This document shows, in pieces, positions 1 to 11,905 of a stretch of 64,000 bases of DNA (its first letter is position 1; every line of letters begins with the position of its first letter). Origin of the DNA: Erodium maritimum (taxonomy: Eukaryota > Streptophyta > Magnoliopsida > Geraniales > Geraniaceae); assembly GCA_963921825.1 (NCBI GenBank), contig OY997589.1, positions 75,996,523 through 76,060,522 on the forward strand, read 5' to 3'. Position numbers and translations under genes: made by a program. The notes beneath the pieces are model-generated. The model saw nothing but the letters and a program-made list of their open reading frames with translations. It ran no database searches and was not told where the DNA came from.

Positions 1-490
1 TGAAGTACCAGCTATCACTCACTAGGCAGTAGGCCAAAGCAGTTGCGCTCGACACAAACTGATTAGACTCCATTAGAGTAGGCCAACCACGAGGCTCTTA
101 TGTTCGAGATGCTGCAAGGTATGAATATGTAAGGTTTTCGCGTACACGTATCCAGTATCGAACGTGTCAAGTTTTATTTTGTACTCGGAAAACCTAATCA
201 CAAATCGTGTAATGAATATTTATTTATGTTTGGCTTTTAATTTCTTGTCATCTAATGTTCACTGATTCCACCCCTTGGTCACATGTTCTGATTCTGTCTC
301 CATGATAACTCCAATCGATTATGTCAAGATAATATTTTGACCTATTTTTTTCCTTTGAAATTTAAAACCTTACAATTCAGCCTCCCCTATTAAACAAGCA
401 TCTTTTCAGAATCGGCCTCCACAACTCCTCTTCCTTCCTCCAAGAAAAAAAAATTCTGCAACCCCCCAAATTCCTTCCCAAACCGATTCC
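1..490. other. spacer, no gene recognised
   Basis: I see no coding frame, RNA gene or clear repeat ends here. The last ~130 bases are pyrimidine-rich and could be the promoter or leader of the short frame that follows. That role is inferred only from position. Confidence 0.4.
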
Positions 491-865
491 ATGGCACCTT
501 TGTGGACCGACTTCGAGGAGAGGCGACTAATCATGACGTGGATGATACAAGGGAGTGACACTAGAGAGTATTGGCGCGATCTCTATTCGGATTGGCAATC
601 CATGGCGGCCGAACCTTACCCTCAGACCAAGAAGCAGCTCAAAGATCACTGGCAGAAGAACGACCTCCGGGTGCTGCGATTCGAGGTAGCGTTCTTGCAA
701 GCCCGAGTGGGGCTCGACTCAACCGCCACCAACGCCGAAGTGCTCCTCGAGGCCAACTGGGTTTATGCCTGTAATGTGGTCATTTCATTCAACAAGCATG
801 AGTGGTGGGCGACTATACATGAATGCCCGAAATGGCGTCGGATGCACGGCTTTCCGAACCTTTAG
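491..865 (+). CDS. short trihelix/SANT-like protein, PIF/Harbinger ORF1-like
   Basis: A 124-residue frame opens at a good plant start context (CC before ATG, GCA after). The layout resembles the Myb/SANT-like (trihelix) domain of proteins encoded beside PIF/Harbinger transposases, which bind transposon ends and help move the transposase into the nucleus. Visible marks are an early Trp (W5), a YW pair near residues 27-28, a central Lys/Gln/Trp helix (TKKQLKDHWQKND) and a C-terminal WW...CPKW block that usually closes this domain. It is shorter than typical family members, which run on for 150 or more residues, so it may be a remnant or a trimmed, host-retained copy. No transposase lies beside it; the only one in the window is at about 54.3-55.7 kb. 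The family call is by eye and moderate. Confidence 0.5.
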   Translation: MAPLWTDFEERRLIMTWMIQGSDTREYWRDLYSDWQSMAAEPYPQTKKQLKDHWQKNDLRVLRFEVAFLQARVGLDSTATNAEVLLEANWVYACNVVISFNKHEWWATIHECPKWRRMHGFPNL

Positions 866-1429
866 GGGTTTTTTCGGTTCGGTTGCTCGGGGTTTGTCTA
901 GTAGGAGATATTTTTTCTAAGTTCTAGGGTTTTTTGTTTCTCGGGTCGGCGTTGTACTCTCGTTCCCTTGTTACCGTAATTAATAAAATATGTTTACTTT
1001 TTTTATTATTTTTATTCATTTTAAATACAAATATCTTTGGAATAGACCGATTCGATCTATTTCTACTGCATCATAGACCTACGATTCGGATCGAATCGTA
1101 CTAACTTTTTTCACATTTGTGGACTAATTAAACCGTCTAATTCCATTATGGGTAGTCCTAGATTCTATTAATTTCAGGATATTTCATCGTTTAACTTCAA
1201 CCGGTTCCCAAAATATTCATGTAATTTGCGAGCAAAGGAAAAAAAACAAAACAAAATGGGCAGATCTCGACGTCTCCGTTTGTATTGACGGAAGTATAGA
1301 TGGTCCGTTACCATGATTTTTCCAAGTTATATCGCCCGTCTTCATTTTCTCTCTTTCGTTTGGTTCTTCTTTCTTCTCCATCTGTTTCGGTTGTGTAAAC
1401 CTAGGTCTCACGAGCCTCAGAGATTGGAG
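866..1429. other. intergenic spacer and FyPP upstream/5'UTR region
   Basis: This AT-rich spacer has no supported gene. The last ~200 bases, rich in CT tracts, lie directly upstream of the phosphatase start codon and probably hold its 5'UTR and core promoter. No TATA box or start site can be fixed by eye. Confidence 0.4.
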
Positions 1430-4400
1430 ATGGATTTGGATCAGTGGATTTCCAAGGTCAAAGAAGGCCAGCACCTATTGGAAGACGAACTTCAGCTTCT
1501 CTGCGAATACGTATGCATTCTTCTCCTCCTCTAATCTGGTTTTCTTGTCCGATTAGGGTTTTTGCATGTTTCCACGTATCATTTCAATTGGCTCGCTTTG
1601 TTCGAGGCTCGGAGCGCTGCATTTTAGTGCTCTACGAATTATGGAACTGCAATGTTATTGTTTCGGCCCTCCGCCAGAATTTGGTTGGATTTTGGGGATC
1701 GGTGATGTAAATTGGTTCTTGGCATTTAGCTCTAGTATATGGTATTTCTCATTGGTTTGTTATGTATGATACTTTTGGATTTACGTTCTTTTGAATGCCA
1801 CTTTGATGGAGCCTATTCTGTCATGAAGCTTAGCTTCCATTTCCAGCTTCATGGACAACAAATTGACGTGGAAGAACAACCCATTCAAGATATATTATTT
1901 TCCTTATAAATCTTTAGCAAGTCTGCTTACATACTCATTGTTCGAATCTGTACATGGGTTTGATGTTGAACAGCTGTGGTATCAATAGCTCTGGAAGGCG
2001 CCTCAAATCTTTGGAATTGGCTTCAGAATGAGTCTGCTTGAAGGCACAAAGTTCCCCCCTTTGTCCATGATAGCTGGAACATATGGGTGTGTTTTTTCAT
2101 TAGGCCAGGGGGGATTTTCACAAACATCTGAATCAATAAAAAAAATCTTGCATTGTACTATGTACAAAGTCACCCTCAACATCTTTGGCAGTTGAGCCGT
2201 GGTTTCAATAAGATCTATGGATATGCATTTTTTGGTCATGTTGTGTGAGGTCTTATAGTAAATTCAAAATGTCTGTTGGGTGTTCATTTTTCTTTAATTG
2301 TATCACATCCTAGTTTCTGAAGTGGATGCTCCACGTGTCTAACTGTGTATACTCATATTGGAACACACGTGTGCTCACGCCAAGCACATCACAACAATTA
2401 TATGTGATTGGACAATGGGTACCACATAAAAAAAGTTTATTCTTCCTCCATGATCAATATCAAATTATGCTTTATTCGACAATGTTTTCAAGTGGTGTTA
2501 ATATTGTGTGTACAATATCTCAGGTAAAAGAGATCCTCATTGAGGAGTCCAATGTGCAGCCTGTCAACAGTCCAGTCACTGTCTGTGGTGATATTCATGG
2601 TCAGTTCCACGACTTAATGAAACTTTTTCAGACAGGAGGTCATGTACCGGAGACAAATTATATATTTATGGTATTATTTTGATTTTTGTATGGTAACTTT
2701 GTGACACTTGCTTCATTTCAACGTCTTTTGTTTGTACACTGGGGTTGTGAAAAAATTTATAACACCTTGGCAGGGGGATTTCGTTGATCGAGGTTACAAC
2801 AGTCTTGAAGTTTTCACTATTCTTTTGCTGCTTAAAGCAAGGTATGGCATCTGCCGATTCATGCTCACATTCTGTTATGTACAGCATGTGCAATTGTATT
2901 AGTTTGTCATCTGGGATGAAGCTTAGTGTAATTTCAAACTAATCCATGCTCTAAGAAAGTTTACTTCAAACATTAAGCTCTTGTTGTCATCACACAGGGC
3001 TGGGACCCAAACGCAAAAGGAATTTTTTTTAATGGTTTTTATTGGTTAATAATCTTTGAATACAAAATATGTAAAAGCTACTTTACTCCTACTGTCCTGA
3101 AAAAAGAGACTAGGCATCGTGATATAAATAATTGCTTCAATGGAACTTTCTCTTCCACCTCAAAATTGATTTCAATACAATACTCACGTTGCAAGCTTGC
3201 TAATTCAACTTCTGCTGGTGCCCTTATCATCATATTATGTACTTTTAGAAGCTAATGCTGCTTTGTTTATTACATTGGTGCTTTTACTCTGTAGATACCC
3301 AGCTAATATCACCCTTTTGCGTGGAAATCATGAGAGCAGGCAACTAACTCAGGTATGCATTTATGCACCCAGGATCATCCCATATTCATAGATTTACACA
3401 AAATACCAACAATTACAAGCACATCAAGATATCTTCTTATTTTGGTAGTGTGTGCTTGTTTTCTTTTGGGTTGTCATTTGAAATCCTACTGTACTATATA
3501 TGTCTGGAATGAAGCCATACACCGGCTTCAAGTTTGAGCTTTTAATATTCATCTAATGATGCATTATATTCCTCGTACAATAGTAACAACAGACTAGCTT
3601 TAAAAAATCAGCTGTATGGTGTATGGCTTCCTATGGTAGTTTTCATTGTCATATTTAAACTAAATATGTTTTTCTTTTCTGCAGGTGTATGGCTTCTATG
3701 ATGAGTGCCAAAGGAAGTATGGGAATGCCAATGCGTGGCGGTATTGTACAGATGTTTTTGACTATCTAACGCTCTCAGCTATTATTGATGGAGCTGTAGG
3801 CCCCCCATATCTCTCGGCATTCACCTGAACTGCATGCATGTTTTCAAATTATATTAATGTTTTTGTTTCTTTTTCCTGTTTTCTCTAGGTTCTGTGTGTT
3901 CATGGCGGTCTTTCACCAGACATACGAACAATTGATCAGGTGACTTTTTCTTTCTCGCTTTTTAGTTGATCAAGTTTTTCTTGTTGTCTTTATATTACTA
4001 ATTAATCTTGTATATCAGATGTGAAGTTTCTTTACATTATTTATTGTCTTAAATATAAATGTTTCTGTTAGTACTACATACAAGATCTAGCTGTCTTCTA
4101 TTGAAATCCTTAAACGAAGTTTGAGAAATTTACAACTACCCCATACCATGTCATGAAACATATTTTTTGGTTGCATAGTAGCGGGTCAAAATCTATGAAA
4201 TGAAATGCCCTCTTACCTAGGCTAGGATTGTATGTACCACATAATAATTGGAAGCTCGGAGGGATTCTATAATTGATTGTTTATGCATGAGCATTCCCGT
4301 ATCCATGAAGTCTGATAATTTGAGTTGGTTATGGATTATGAAGCTGTATGCTTATTGTGGCATCTTTAAGGGGTAGCCCAATGCACATGTGGTCACAACT

Positions 4401-5603
4401 TCAAATATATACCTTACAGTTTGCTTTGGGCAAATTTATTTTTCCTAGCACTTGTTGGTTTGTTAACTTTTCTCATTTTTCCTAGCACTTGGAATATTGA
4501 ACATTTCCCCACTTCTTTTTTATTAGATACGGGTAGTAGAACGCAACTGTGAGATTCCACACGAGGGACCATTCTGTGATCTTATGTGGAGTGATCCTGA
4601 AGATATTGAAACATGGGCCGTCAGTCCACGCGGAGCTGGTTGGCTTTTTGGGTCCAGGGTGACAACTGAGGTAAATGCATTCTAATCTCGGTCTCTGTTT
4701 GTTTCATGGAAAATAGTTTTCTGGAAAGTGTATTCTGGTTCTCAGCCATTTGTGGCACCAATATTATGCATATAAGTTGGAGAACAAGAGGGATAACTAT
4801 TTATTTATCTTTTCAAGGTCTGAAGTGCACACAGAAATTAACCGACTGACAATTTATTCTTTCACAGCCTTCAAACAAAATTTCTTTCTAGGAAGTGTCA
4901 CAAGTAAACATGTTTTCCACGCCAACCAAACGTTGAAAAATAAATAATCTCTCTGGAAGACGTATTGAAGTTGTTCTCCTAGAAGCAAATATGCATTAAG
5001 CTAAGTCTAAATTCTGAAGTTACCATAATCCCTACGCTCTTTGCAGTTCAACCACATAAACAACCTTGATCTGGTTTGTCGAGCTCACCAACTTGTGCAA
5101 GAAGGGCTAAAGTACATGTTTCAAGACAAAGGCCTCGTAACTGTGAGACTTTTGAAGCTTTCTTTTCAATACTGTATCTATTTAGTAATGTCTGGAACTT
5201 GGTGAGATAATTTGTTCATGATTTTACAGGTATGGTCTGCGCCAAATTATTGTTACCGATGTGGGAATGTTGCTTCTATATTGAGCTTCAATGAAAATAT
5301 GGTCAGATATTAAATGCAAATTCCTATAAAGTTAATAGAACACTGATGAGATGATTTTCATTTATTTCCAAATTGTAGAAATAGAAAAATAGGGGAAATA
5401 TTATACATGGCTGGATTATCTGTTGATGTTCTAATACAAGGACAAACTCTCTATTTATGCCACTTAACAAATCATATAATATATGTTATACTTACTCTCT
5501 TATTATATATGTGTTGCAGGAGAGAGAAGTGAAGTTTTTTACTGAAACAGAGGAGAACAACCAGATGAGAGGACCTAGGACAGGAGTCCCATACTTCTTG
5601 TAA
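1430..5603 (+). CDS. FyPP: PP6-type serine/threonine phosphatase catalytic subunit (FyPP), 10 exons
   Basis: Exons 1430-1510, 2524-2670, 2774-2841, 3295-3352, 3685-3795, 3889-3939, 4527-4670, 5047-5142, 5230-5301 and 5520-5603 join in frame to a 303-residue protein, the usual length of plant PP6 catalytic subunits. All introns are GT-AG. It is a PPP-family metallophosphatase. Metal and catalytic motifs are GDIHG (49-53), GDFVDRG (77-83), GNHE (109-112) and HGG (160-162), with a further conserved His at 234 and the SAPNYC block at 255-260. The protein ends in the YFL tail typical of PP2A/PP4/PP6, whose last Leu is a carboxymethylation site. Known family role: it works with PP2A-A and SAPS-domain (SAL) subunits, dephosphorylates PIN auxin carriers and ABI5, and binds phytochromes. 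The start [14 protein letters not shown] is the conserved family start. No broken or missing residue is visible, so the gene looks functional. Confidence 0.97.
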
Positions 5604-5954
5604 TGGAAGGGAACCATATAATTGCATTTTGATTGCTTGTAAAATTATTCCAAGTATCTCGATTCGTCTGTATTGAAGATGTTCTTCCTCATTTTATATT
5701 TAGTTTCAGGTGGATATTTATGTAGCCTGGCTGGGAAATTTCCATATGGTTTTAGGCTGCTTTTGGAATTTATCAGTTACATGTCACACTATATTGTTTC
5801 AGTTAGTGTACCTCTTTTTGTTGCGTCTTCTTTTGCTTATTAGTCTCGATATAAGATTATTTATTGTTCTTTCTCCCCCGATTATTATTTAGAATTGGGG
5901 TGCATAGTGGTGTGTACTCTCCTCTGAACTAAATCTAGTAGTGTTTTATTCTTA
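5604..5954. other. FyPP 3'UTR and downstream spacer
   Basis: The stretch after the phosphatase stop is T-rich with no new frame. The first few hundred bases are the likely 3'UTR. I could not identify a single convincing polyadenylation site. Confidence 0.45.
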
Positions 5955-6778
5955 GGGCATCCATATTAGGGTCTAGTCGATTCGACATGAAAAAAAAAAT
6001 CGCGTTGAATTTGCGATTCCGGGTCTATTGCGCCATCAATTCGGAGGGTCTGGAAGCGGGGGTCTAGGAATCTGTCGATGTTGATAAACTTGCACTAGAC
6101 TTCAATCGGACAGTAAAAATTTAGACCAACCAAATAGATTCGGCTGCATGGTAATAAAGACGATTTACAAAAAATCGCTTCCGCGTTCATAAATACCATC
6201 ACTTTCGTCTTCACTTGTATACCAACCTGATTTTCCATCTGCCAATATTGTGCCCAAAGCCCCTTCTTTAGTTCTCGTGTCAAAATCTCCTCCCTTAACA
6301 AAATATGTCTCGTCATTCGGTATACTTCGACAAAGCCTCATTCTGTTTCTACCAAGAATCTATCTCATCTCATCTTTCTTCACATACGGAAAAACCATTT
6401 CTGACATGGTTTACCCCAACCCAACATGCTTTCGTTCGATGATTGTCAGTGTGAGTGGGACTATGTTGCTGTCTCTCAATAGTACGAGAACTCCCAAGAC
6501 GACGAATCGTTTTAGAGTACTTGTACATCTCGTCATTGGTGCAGTTGTACGTGGATGAACTACCCAGAGGATTCGATTCACGTGACAGACCTGACTTCAT
6601 CACATTTTTTGGACATCGTGAAGAAGGATGTGGCCACCATAATTGGGCCGAGCGAAGCGAGAAGAATTGCAAAATCATTGGAGTGCGATCAACCGAAAAG
6701 TGAAGCGGTTTCAGGGGTGTTGATCCAAGCCCAAGAACATTTATCAAAGCGGACGATCAGAAGATCTGATCATAGATG
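5955..6778. repeat. possible PIF/Harbinger-type element, left end plus unrecognised frames
   Basis: At 5952-5954 a TTA precedes GGGCATCCATATTAGGG, which looks like a plant PIF/Harbinger terminal repeat beside its TTA target. Several short frames follow (about 6,250-6,780, for example one with MNYPEDSIHVTDLTSSHFLD), none of which I recognise. The right terminal repeat was not found. The piece is cut at 6,779 by the end of a Copia-type LTR. The call rests on the terminus alone. Confidence 0.25.
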
Positions 6779-7690
6779 TGTTAGGTCTCGATGGAGGGTA
6801 TAGAATATACAATCGCAGCGTAAGCAAACAACTCGAGACCATGCATAAAACACTACCACGATTAGATTCACAAAACAAAACCAAAATTAATATTTCTTAC
6901 CAAATCAAGAACACCGGGTAATGAATGATCGGACTTCAAGACGTCCACGTATCCTCCTAGGAATCAATGCCACGCAGTTCTTATCAAGAGAACTCAAAAA
7001 CACAAAAATGGAGTAGGGGGTGTTGGCCGAAACTTAGAGGGAGAGAGGAGTTGTTCTTCTTCTTTCTCTTTGTTTCTTGTGTCTTATGTTGATAAGAATG
7101 ACCCCTTTATGAAAAATCTCATCAACATAATAAAATATTAGTATATTACGACAAAGATGGTGTAAAGTATTATTAGTTAATTAGAGAATTAGTGGACTGT
7201 GAGTCCAATCTTATCACTAACTAACTTAACTAACCAGTTAGAACCATTTAGTTAAGTCTTAACTAGTTGGTTCCTAGGGTCTTTGATGGCGTGGGCCGCC
7301 TATGGGCCTCGCGGGTGATGGCCTGTGACCATTCCCGACGAGGCCCCGTGATGCGCTCATCGCCACCCTCGTCTTCCATCCCGGATATGTCCAACATTAT
7401 CCGAAGAGATCGTTCTCAAGATTTACGGTCTTGTCTCGATTCGTAATGCCCTAAATACTTACGGGCACATGACCCCAACCCCGTTTTGGTCATGTCTCGT
7501 TTCAATGTTCTTGCTTGACCATTCTTCTCCATAATGTTATTGAGTTTCATCCTCTGGTGTGACCCTATTAGGGTTATGCATGTCAATAAATCAACGTAAA
7601 ATCCTATTTTGTTTGATCCTACATTAGTGACAACTAACGAGACTTTAGTATTGCCTGACACTGCATAGTGAATCGACTCATGTCTATTCT
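6779..7690 (-). mobile_element. degraded Copia LTR fragment (same family as the 36.8-45.3 kb element)
   Basis: The reverse complement of this stretch matches long parts of the 1,687-bp LTR seen at 36,819 and 43,581. These include its TG...CA terminus (here at 6,779) and the block around 7,440-7,660. The match fades beyond about 7,690, so only part of an LTR is left. It is clearly more diverged than the two LTRs of the element at 36.8-45.3 kb, so it is an older insertion. No internal region is visible beside it. Fossil. Confidence 0.75.
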
Positions 7691-8292
7691 AGAAAATGTG
7701 AACAGTAAATGGATGGAAAGTTCCGACAAAATAAATAATTCGTCACAAGTTGAAATATACGGGTATGCATCAGTTAAAAAAACATCAAGATACTCATTGG
7801 ATAATCGTGTAAACTTAAAGGTAGATAATTATAATTATCCCTTAATTTAATTCAGTATATGTTCGATATGAATAAATTCCTTTTGGAAGTATAAGATTGT
7901 AGGTGAAGTGGGAAAGAACAAAACCCCATAGACTTGAAACTTATGCTCTTAAGAAAACAATTGTCAATTATTCTTAAGATAGGACTATAGATATGGGAGC
8001 TGGACTTCCTTGTCCTGCTTTATACACTTTGGATACTGAAAATGTATTATGGAAGAAACTTTTGACTAGTGGAGCTTATTCTAAGCTCGATGATAGAGCT
8101 TGTTCTATTAACATTTCCTCCCCTGTAATTTCTATGGTAACTTTAGACTTAGACATGATGGAGACATTCAAGTTTTCTGTAATTTTTATTGGCATTATCT
8201 TATCCCGTTCCACTCCATTATTACTAAAAGTAGGATCATAGGAATCTTTATGGCTAGGATGATACAAATTTGCACTTGTCCCTCTATTGGCT
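7691..8292. other. spacer, nothing recognised
   Basis: AT-rich DNA with short frames that match nothing I know. A short inverted pair (CTTAAGAA...TTCTTAAG) lies near 7,950-7,980. It is the pre-insertion context of the hAT-like element that begins at 8,301. Confidence 0.35.
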
Positions 8293-8554
8293 CTTTAGAC
8301 TAGGATGGTAAAACACCCTAGCCCCGATGGGGACCCAACGTCCCTACCCCATACAGGACGGCTTCGGGGAGGGTATTTTTTACGCGGGGTGGGATACAGG
8401 GCGGTAAAAAGAGATTTTTGTGGGGCGCATGGCAAGCACTCCCCATCCCGCGGGGCGCCTCGCATTATTAATATAAAAATATATATAATAATTCATATCT
8501 TGTTTGAATGTCACATAATATTTTGTTTTTACATGTGATATTATTTATATTTTA

Positions 8555-9032
8555 GGGTTAAATATCGAAATTTACTCGTAAGTATTGGTCACGAACACTA
8601 CACTACCCAACCTTTCAAAATGACAAATGCACTACCTTAAGTATTGGTCACACAATTTTATTAGTAAAAATGGACGGAATATTCCATTCTATTAGTCATA
8701 TGACCTCAAATGTTATATAATGGATGGTAAAATGACATTTTTTTCCCGTAAGTATTTGACCTCTATACATTTTATAACGAACATTACCATTGTACTCTCG
8801 TTATTGTTCCTTATAAATGTATAGAGGTTATATACTTACGGGGAACAAAATGTCATTTTACCATCCATTATATGACACTTGAGATCATATGACTAACATA
8901 ATGAAATATTCCGTTAATTTTTCTAACAAAATCGTGTGGCCAATATTTAAGGTAGTGCATATGTCATTTTGAAACGTTGGGTATTGTAGTGTTCGTGACC
9001 AATACTTAAGAGTAAGTTTCAATATTTAACCC
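8555..9032. mobile_element. Mutator-type MITE, near-complete palindrome with 9-bp target duplication
   Basis: This 478-bp element begins GGGTTAAATATCG and ends with the near-exact inverse. The two arms pair over almost the full length around a centre near 8,800, so the single strand would fold into one long hairpin. It is flanked by a perfect 9-bp duplication, TATATTTTA at 8,546-8,554 and 9,033-9,041, the size made by Mutator-like transposases. It has no coding capacity and sits inside the hAT-like element, so it arrived later. Confidence 0.85.
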
Positions 9033-9164
9033 TATATTTTATATCTAAAAGATAGAAAACTAGTTGAAATATGCCAAATAATGAATTTTTCTTATTTCAC
9101 CAACATATGAATATGCTATTTTTTTATCGGTATGGATGTCATGTGATGTTTGTTTTATATGCAT

Positions 9165-11062
9165 GTTTTTTTTATTATCGACAAAAAAAAAATTATATTA
9201 AACCCTTTTTTTGAGATGAAAGAGGAGTACAACCTGGTCCAGCTATAGAGCACAAAAACTCAAAGAAGGACGCATTTAACTATAAAGGAAGAACCAACAA
9301 TATGCACCCAAAAGGGGATGAACTCTACCACCAAGAAAGAAAAACCGGACAACCAAATACAACAACAGACACGAGAACTAGCATGCAAGCTCAGCCTCAA
9401 AACAATCCCAACAAGGGGAGAACCAAGGTCTAAATACCCAAATTTTACAACCAATAAGCACAAAAAAATAGATATATAAGGTCTATAACCCGAATTTTGC
9501 AACCATGAAGCTCACAGAGAAAATGGTCTACTACCAAGATTTTCCAACCATGAAGCTCAAAAAGACAATCAACCACCTTTTAGAGCAACCCTAACCTTAC
9601 CCGTACTTGAAGAAAACTCTGAATCTCATCGGGACTATAACTCATAGAGTTGACAGACGCCGACACGTCGGCGATCAACACCGTTAAACGACAGAGATAG
9701 ACCGGTGGCAAATCACTGGTACTCAAGGGCCCTAGAAATAGAAACACCTAAATTTCCAATAGAGGCCTAAAGACCTAAGATAACCCGTCATAGGCCAACA
9801 CCTAAAAACTGATGGGCCCCTACCAACAAAGGGTAGGGAAACATAGGAAATCGAAACAAGACTAAATCTAAGGATTGAGTAGAGCTCCACAAGAAACCGA
9901 TAAAGAAAAGGGTGAAGCAAGATCCTTGCATCCACAATGATGAGGGGCCTAAATCCTCAACGAATCAGTGACTCGGTCGGTCAAGAAACGCTTCCCACGG
10001 AAAACTAGAACTAATCTCCTGCGACACGCTGTCACCACCGAAAAAAGAAAAGAAGTGTTGGGGGCTAACACTCGAGAATCCAAATGACATCAACTCCATA
10101 GAAGTGAGAAGGTAATCACGAGTCAGCCACCAGAAGGTCGTCTCCCAGCCACCCCAAAGTCTTAAATAGACCCGAAAAATAACAACTTCAACCCAATCTT
10201 CTTTGTCGGTGGAATACCAACCACCACTAAACACCAACCAACACCAAGAGCTCCACACACAGAGCAAACATGGAAGCATTGAGCTAAAAATAAAGTCGGA
10301 GACTAAAAGTAACCTCACTAGAACGAGCTTGGGGTCCGTAAAGTTATTGGACGGGGACTGAACTTCCCAATAGGACTTTGGATCTGAGACGAGACAAAAA
10401 ATACCATGGATTAAGGAAAGAACAGATTCGGGGTTGCAACAACTAAAGTAAAGGACAACAGACCTCACAAATCGGAGTTTCGAGCACGGAGGTTCGAACA
10501 CCACCACCAGAGATCCTGAGCACGGAGGTCCGAGCACTACCACCGGAGATCTCGAGCACCACGGAAGTGAGCAAGTGTAGTCCTTCCATCTTGCCGGAAA
10601 ACAGGCAAAAGCCGTCCAAAAAAGGAAACAGAAGAGAAGCTCCCGAGCTTCGACCTTGAGTAGAAGAGAGAGGGAGGACCTATAGATCTGAAGAGATACC
10701 GGATCTGCGAGGTCCGACGAAGCACGAGCCAGCAAGACCGAGTTCTGGCGAGCCTACAGACAGAGGAGGTCCAGGAACCTAGGACATCGAGCAGGCAACC
10801 CCATAACTTCGGCGACCCCAAGCGAAAACCCGAGCACAACTCTGGCACAACTTATCTCGCGAACCACAACCACACATCTCACACGGACCGGATTTTCCGG
10901 AGGAAGAAACAGATGACCACGGGGAAAAGATGGGGGAAAGAAGGATGAGAAGGAGAGAGGGTTACCACCGACGACAACTTTGGCCGGTAGCCATGGCGTC
11001 GCCGGCGGTACAAAGAAGAACAAGGAAAAAGGGGGTTTGGGTTGGTGGGTAGGTTTTATTTA
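9165..11062 (-). mobile_element. 1.9-kb non-autonomous L1-type retroposon
   Basis: A minus-strand insertion with a 3' A-rich tail (read as the T tract at about 9,165-9,190) and a perfect 14-bp target duplication TGTTTTATATGCAT at 9,151-9,164 and 11,063-11,076. Tail and duplication are the marks of L1-machinery retroposition. No reverse transcriptase or endonuclease domain is present. The 5' part is GC- and CT-rich like plant L1 leaders. The longest minus frame, 256 residues (9,965-10,735), is Ser/Leu/Trp-rich, matches nothing I know and is probably incidental. The intact duplication argues for a fairly recent insertion. Confidence 0.8.
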
Positions 11063-11489
11063 TGTTTTATATGCATATTGTTTAAAATTATGGATTGAGA
11101 ATTATGCGATGTTAAAATGTGCATTTTTTTCTCGCGGGACGACAATAGGGCGATGAATCCCTATTCCTTGCGGGGCAAGAACGAAACAGAGAATCCCCGC
11201 TCCCCGTCATATTCCCGGCGAGGTGGGTCAACACGGGACATGGGGCGGGGGGTCCCGCCCCATTGTCATCCCTACTTCAAACCAAGGGTGATATTGTGAT
11301 CCTTTTGTTGCTAGCCTGGGATACACTCTATTTTTAGTTTGATCCCCACTTAAGAGAATGAAACACTGAGACTATGGTGGACTTCGCCAAATTCTACACT
11401 TTACGGATCAAGAGAGCATCAAGGAGGCTTTCTGGAAGATTAGGTCCATTATGAGCCACTCATACTCTAGTAGAGTTCCTAGTCTCTTT

Positions 11490-11765
11490 TGTTAAAGCCC
11501 AATCCAATCCAAAAGCTCGAACTAATGGGTGGAGGCATCTAGATGCATATCAAGAGGTTAATTAATCCTCACACTTTCGATGTGGGACACATACTTTAAT
11601 ACTCTTCCTCACGTATAAGGCTGGACATCTACACGTGGGCTATAGCTTGACTGGACATCTACATATGGACCGGAGACCAAGGGATGGAGTTGAGAACGGG
11701 TCATGGGCTGAACCAGATCTGATACCGATGGTAGTTGGTCCCAAGATCGACGTATAGGGCTCGCA
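11490..11765 (-). mobile_element. TRIM-like LTR with adjoining internal segment, broken
   Basis: A ~115-bp LTR-like block (11,490-11,604) matches, in reverse, the LTRs of the TRIM at 17,543-17,893. It is followed by the family's internal segment (CTGGACATCTACACGTGGGC and repeats of it) and the reverse of a tRNA-Met primer-binding site near 11,716-11,732. The second LTR is not present; LINE-like sequence follows instead. Fossil. Confidence 0.65.
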
Positions 11766-11905
11766 ACTGCTTTTTGGATTCCCAATGTGTTGGGCTTCCC
11801 TTGCTTTTGGCCTGTTTTTCTTGTATGGGCTTTGTGCATTTTCTTGTTCCCTATCTCAGCCTTTTGGCTTTTCAATAAAAATCGTTTTTTTGCTGATAAA
11901 AAAAG
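11766..11905 (+). mobile_element. 5'-truncated LINE (L1-type) 3' end
   Basis: About 140 bases end in TTTTTTGCTGATAAAAAAAG, the same kind of tail (GCTGATAAAA) as the retroposon ending at 31,710. This is the usual look of a 5'-truncated plant L1 copy. No coding capacity remains. Confidence 0.5.

Larger units (their letters stand above)
8301..11274. mobile_element. non-autonomous hAT-like element carrying two nested insertions
   Basis: The ends are imperfect terminal inverted repeats (left TAGGATGGTAAAAC, right end reading TAGGGATGACAATGG on the minus strand). Near-identical 8-bp flanks, CTTTAGAC at 8,293-8,300 and CTTCAAAC at 11,275-11,282, fit a hAT target duplication with two changes. The GC-rich subterminal zones (8,320-8,460 and 11,135-11,270) are typical of a very common plant hAT-type MITE. 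Removing the MITE at 8,555-9,032 and the L1-type retroposon at 9,165-11,062, with their duplicated targets, leaves only about 0.6 kb of the host element and no transposase. Confidence 0.65.

Noticed and set aside
1313-1534. Alternative upstream starts for the phosphatase gene
   Set aside because: Upstream frames lack similarity to the family; [14 protein letters not shown] at 1430 is the conserved start and gives the standard 303 residues.
7993-8267. Small frames on both strands before the hAT-like element
   Set aside because: No family similarity, no splice or regulatory context, and mutually overlapping.
9965-10735. 256-residue minus-strand open frame as a gene
   Set aside because: It lies wholly inside an L1-type retroposon with target duplications, has biased Ser/Trp/Leu composition and no recognisable domain. 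Kept only as a note within the element.
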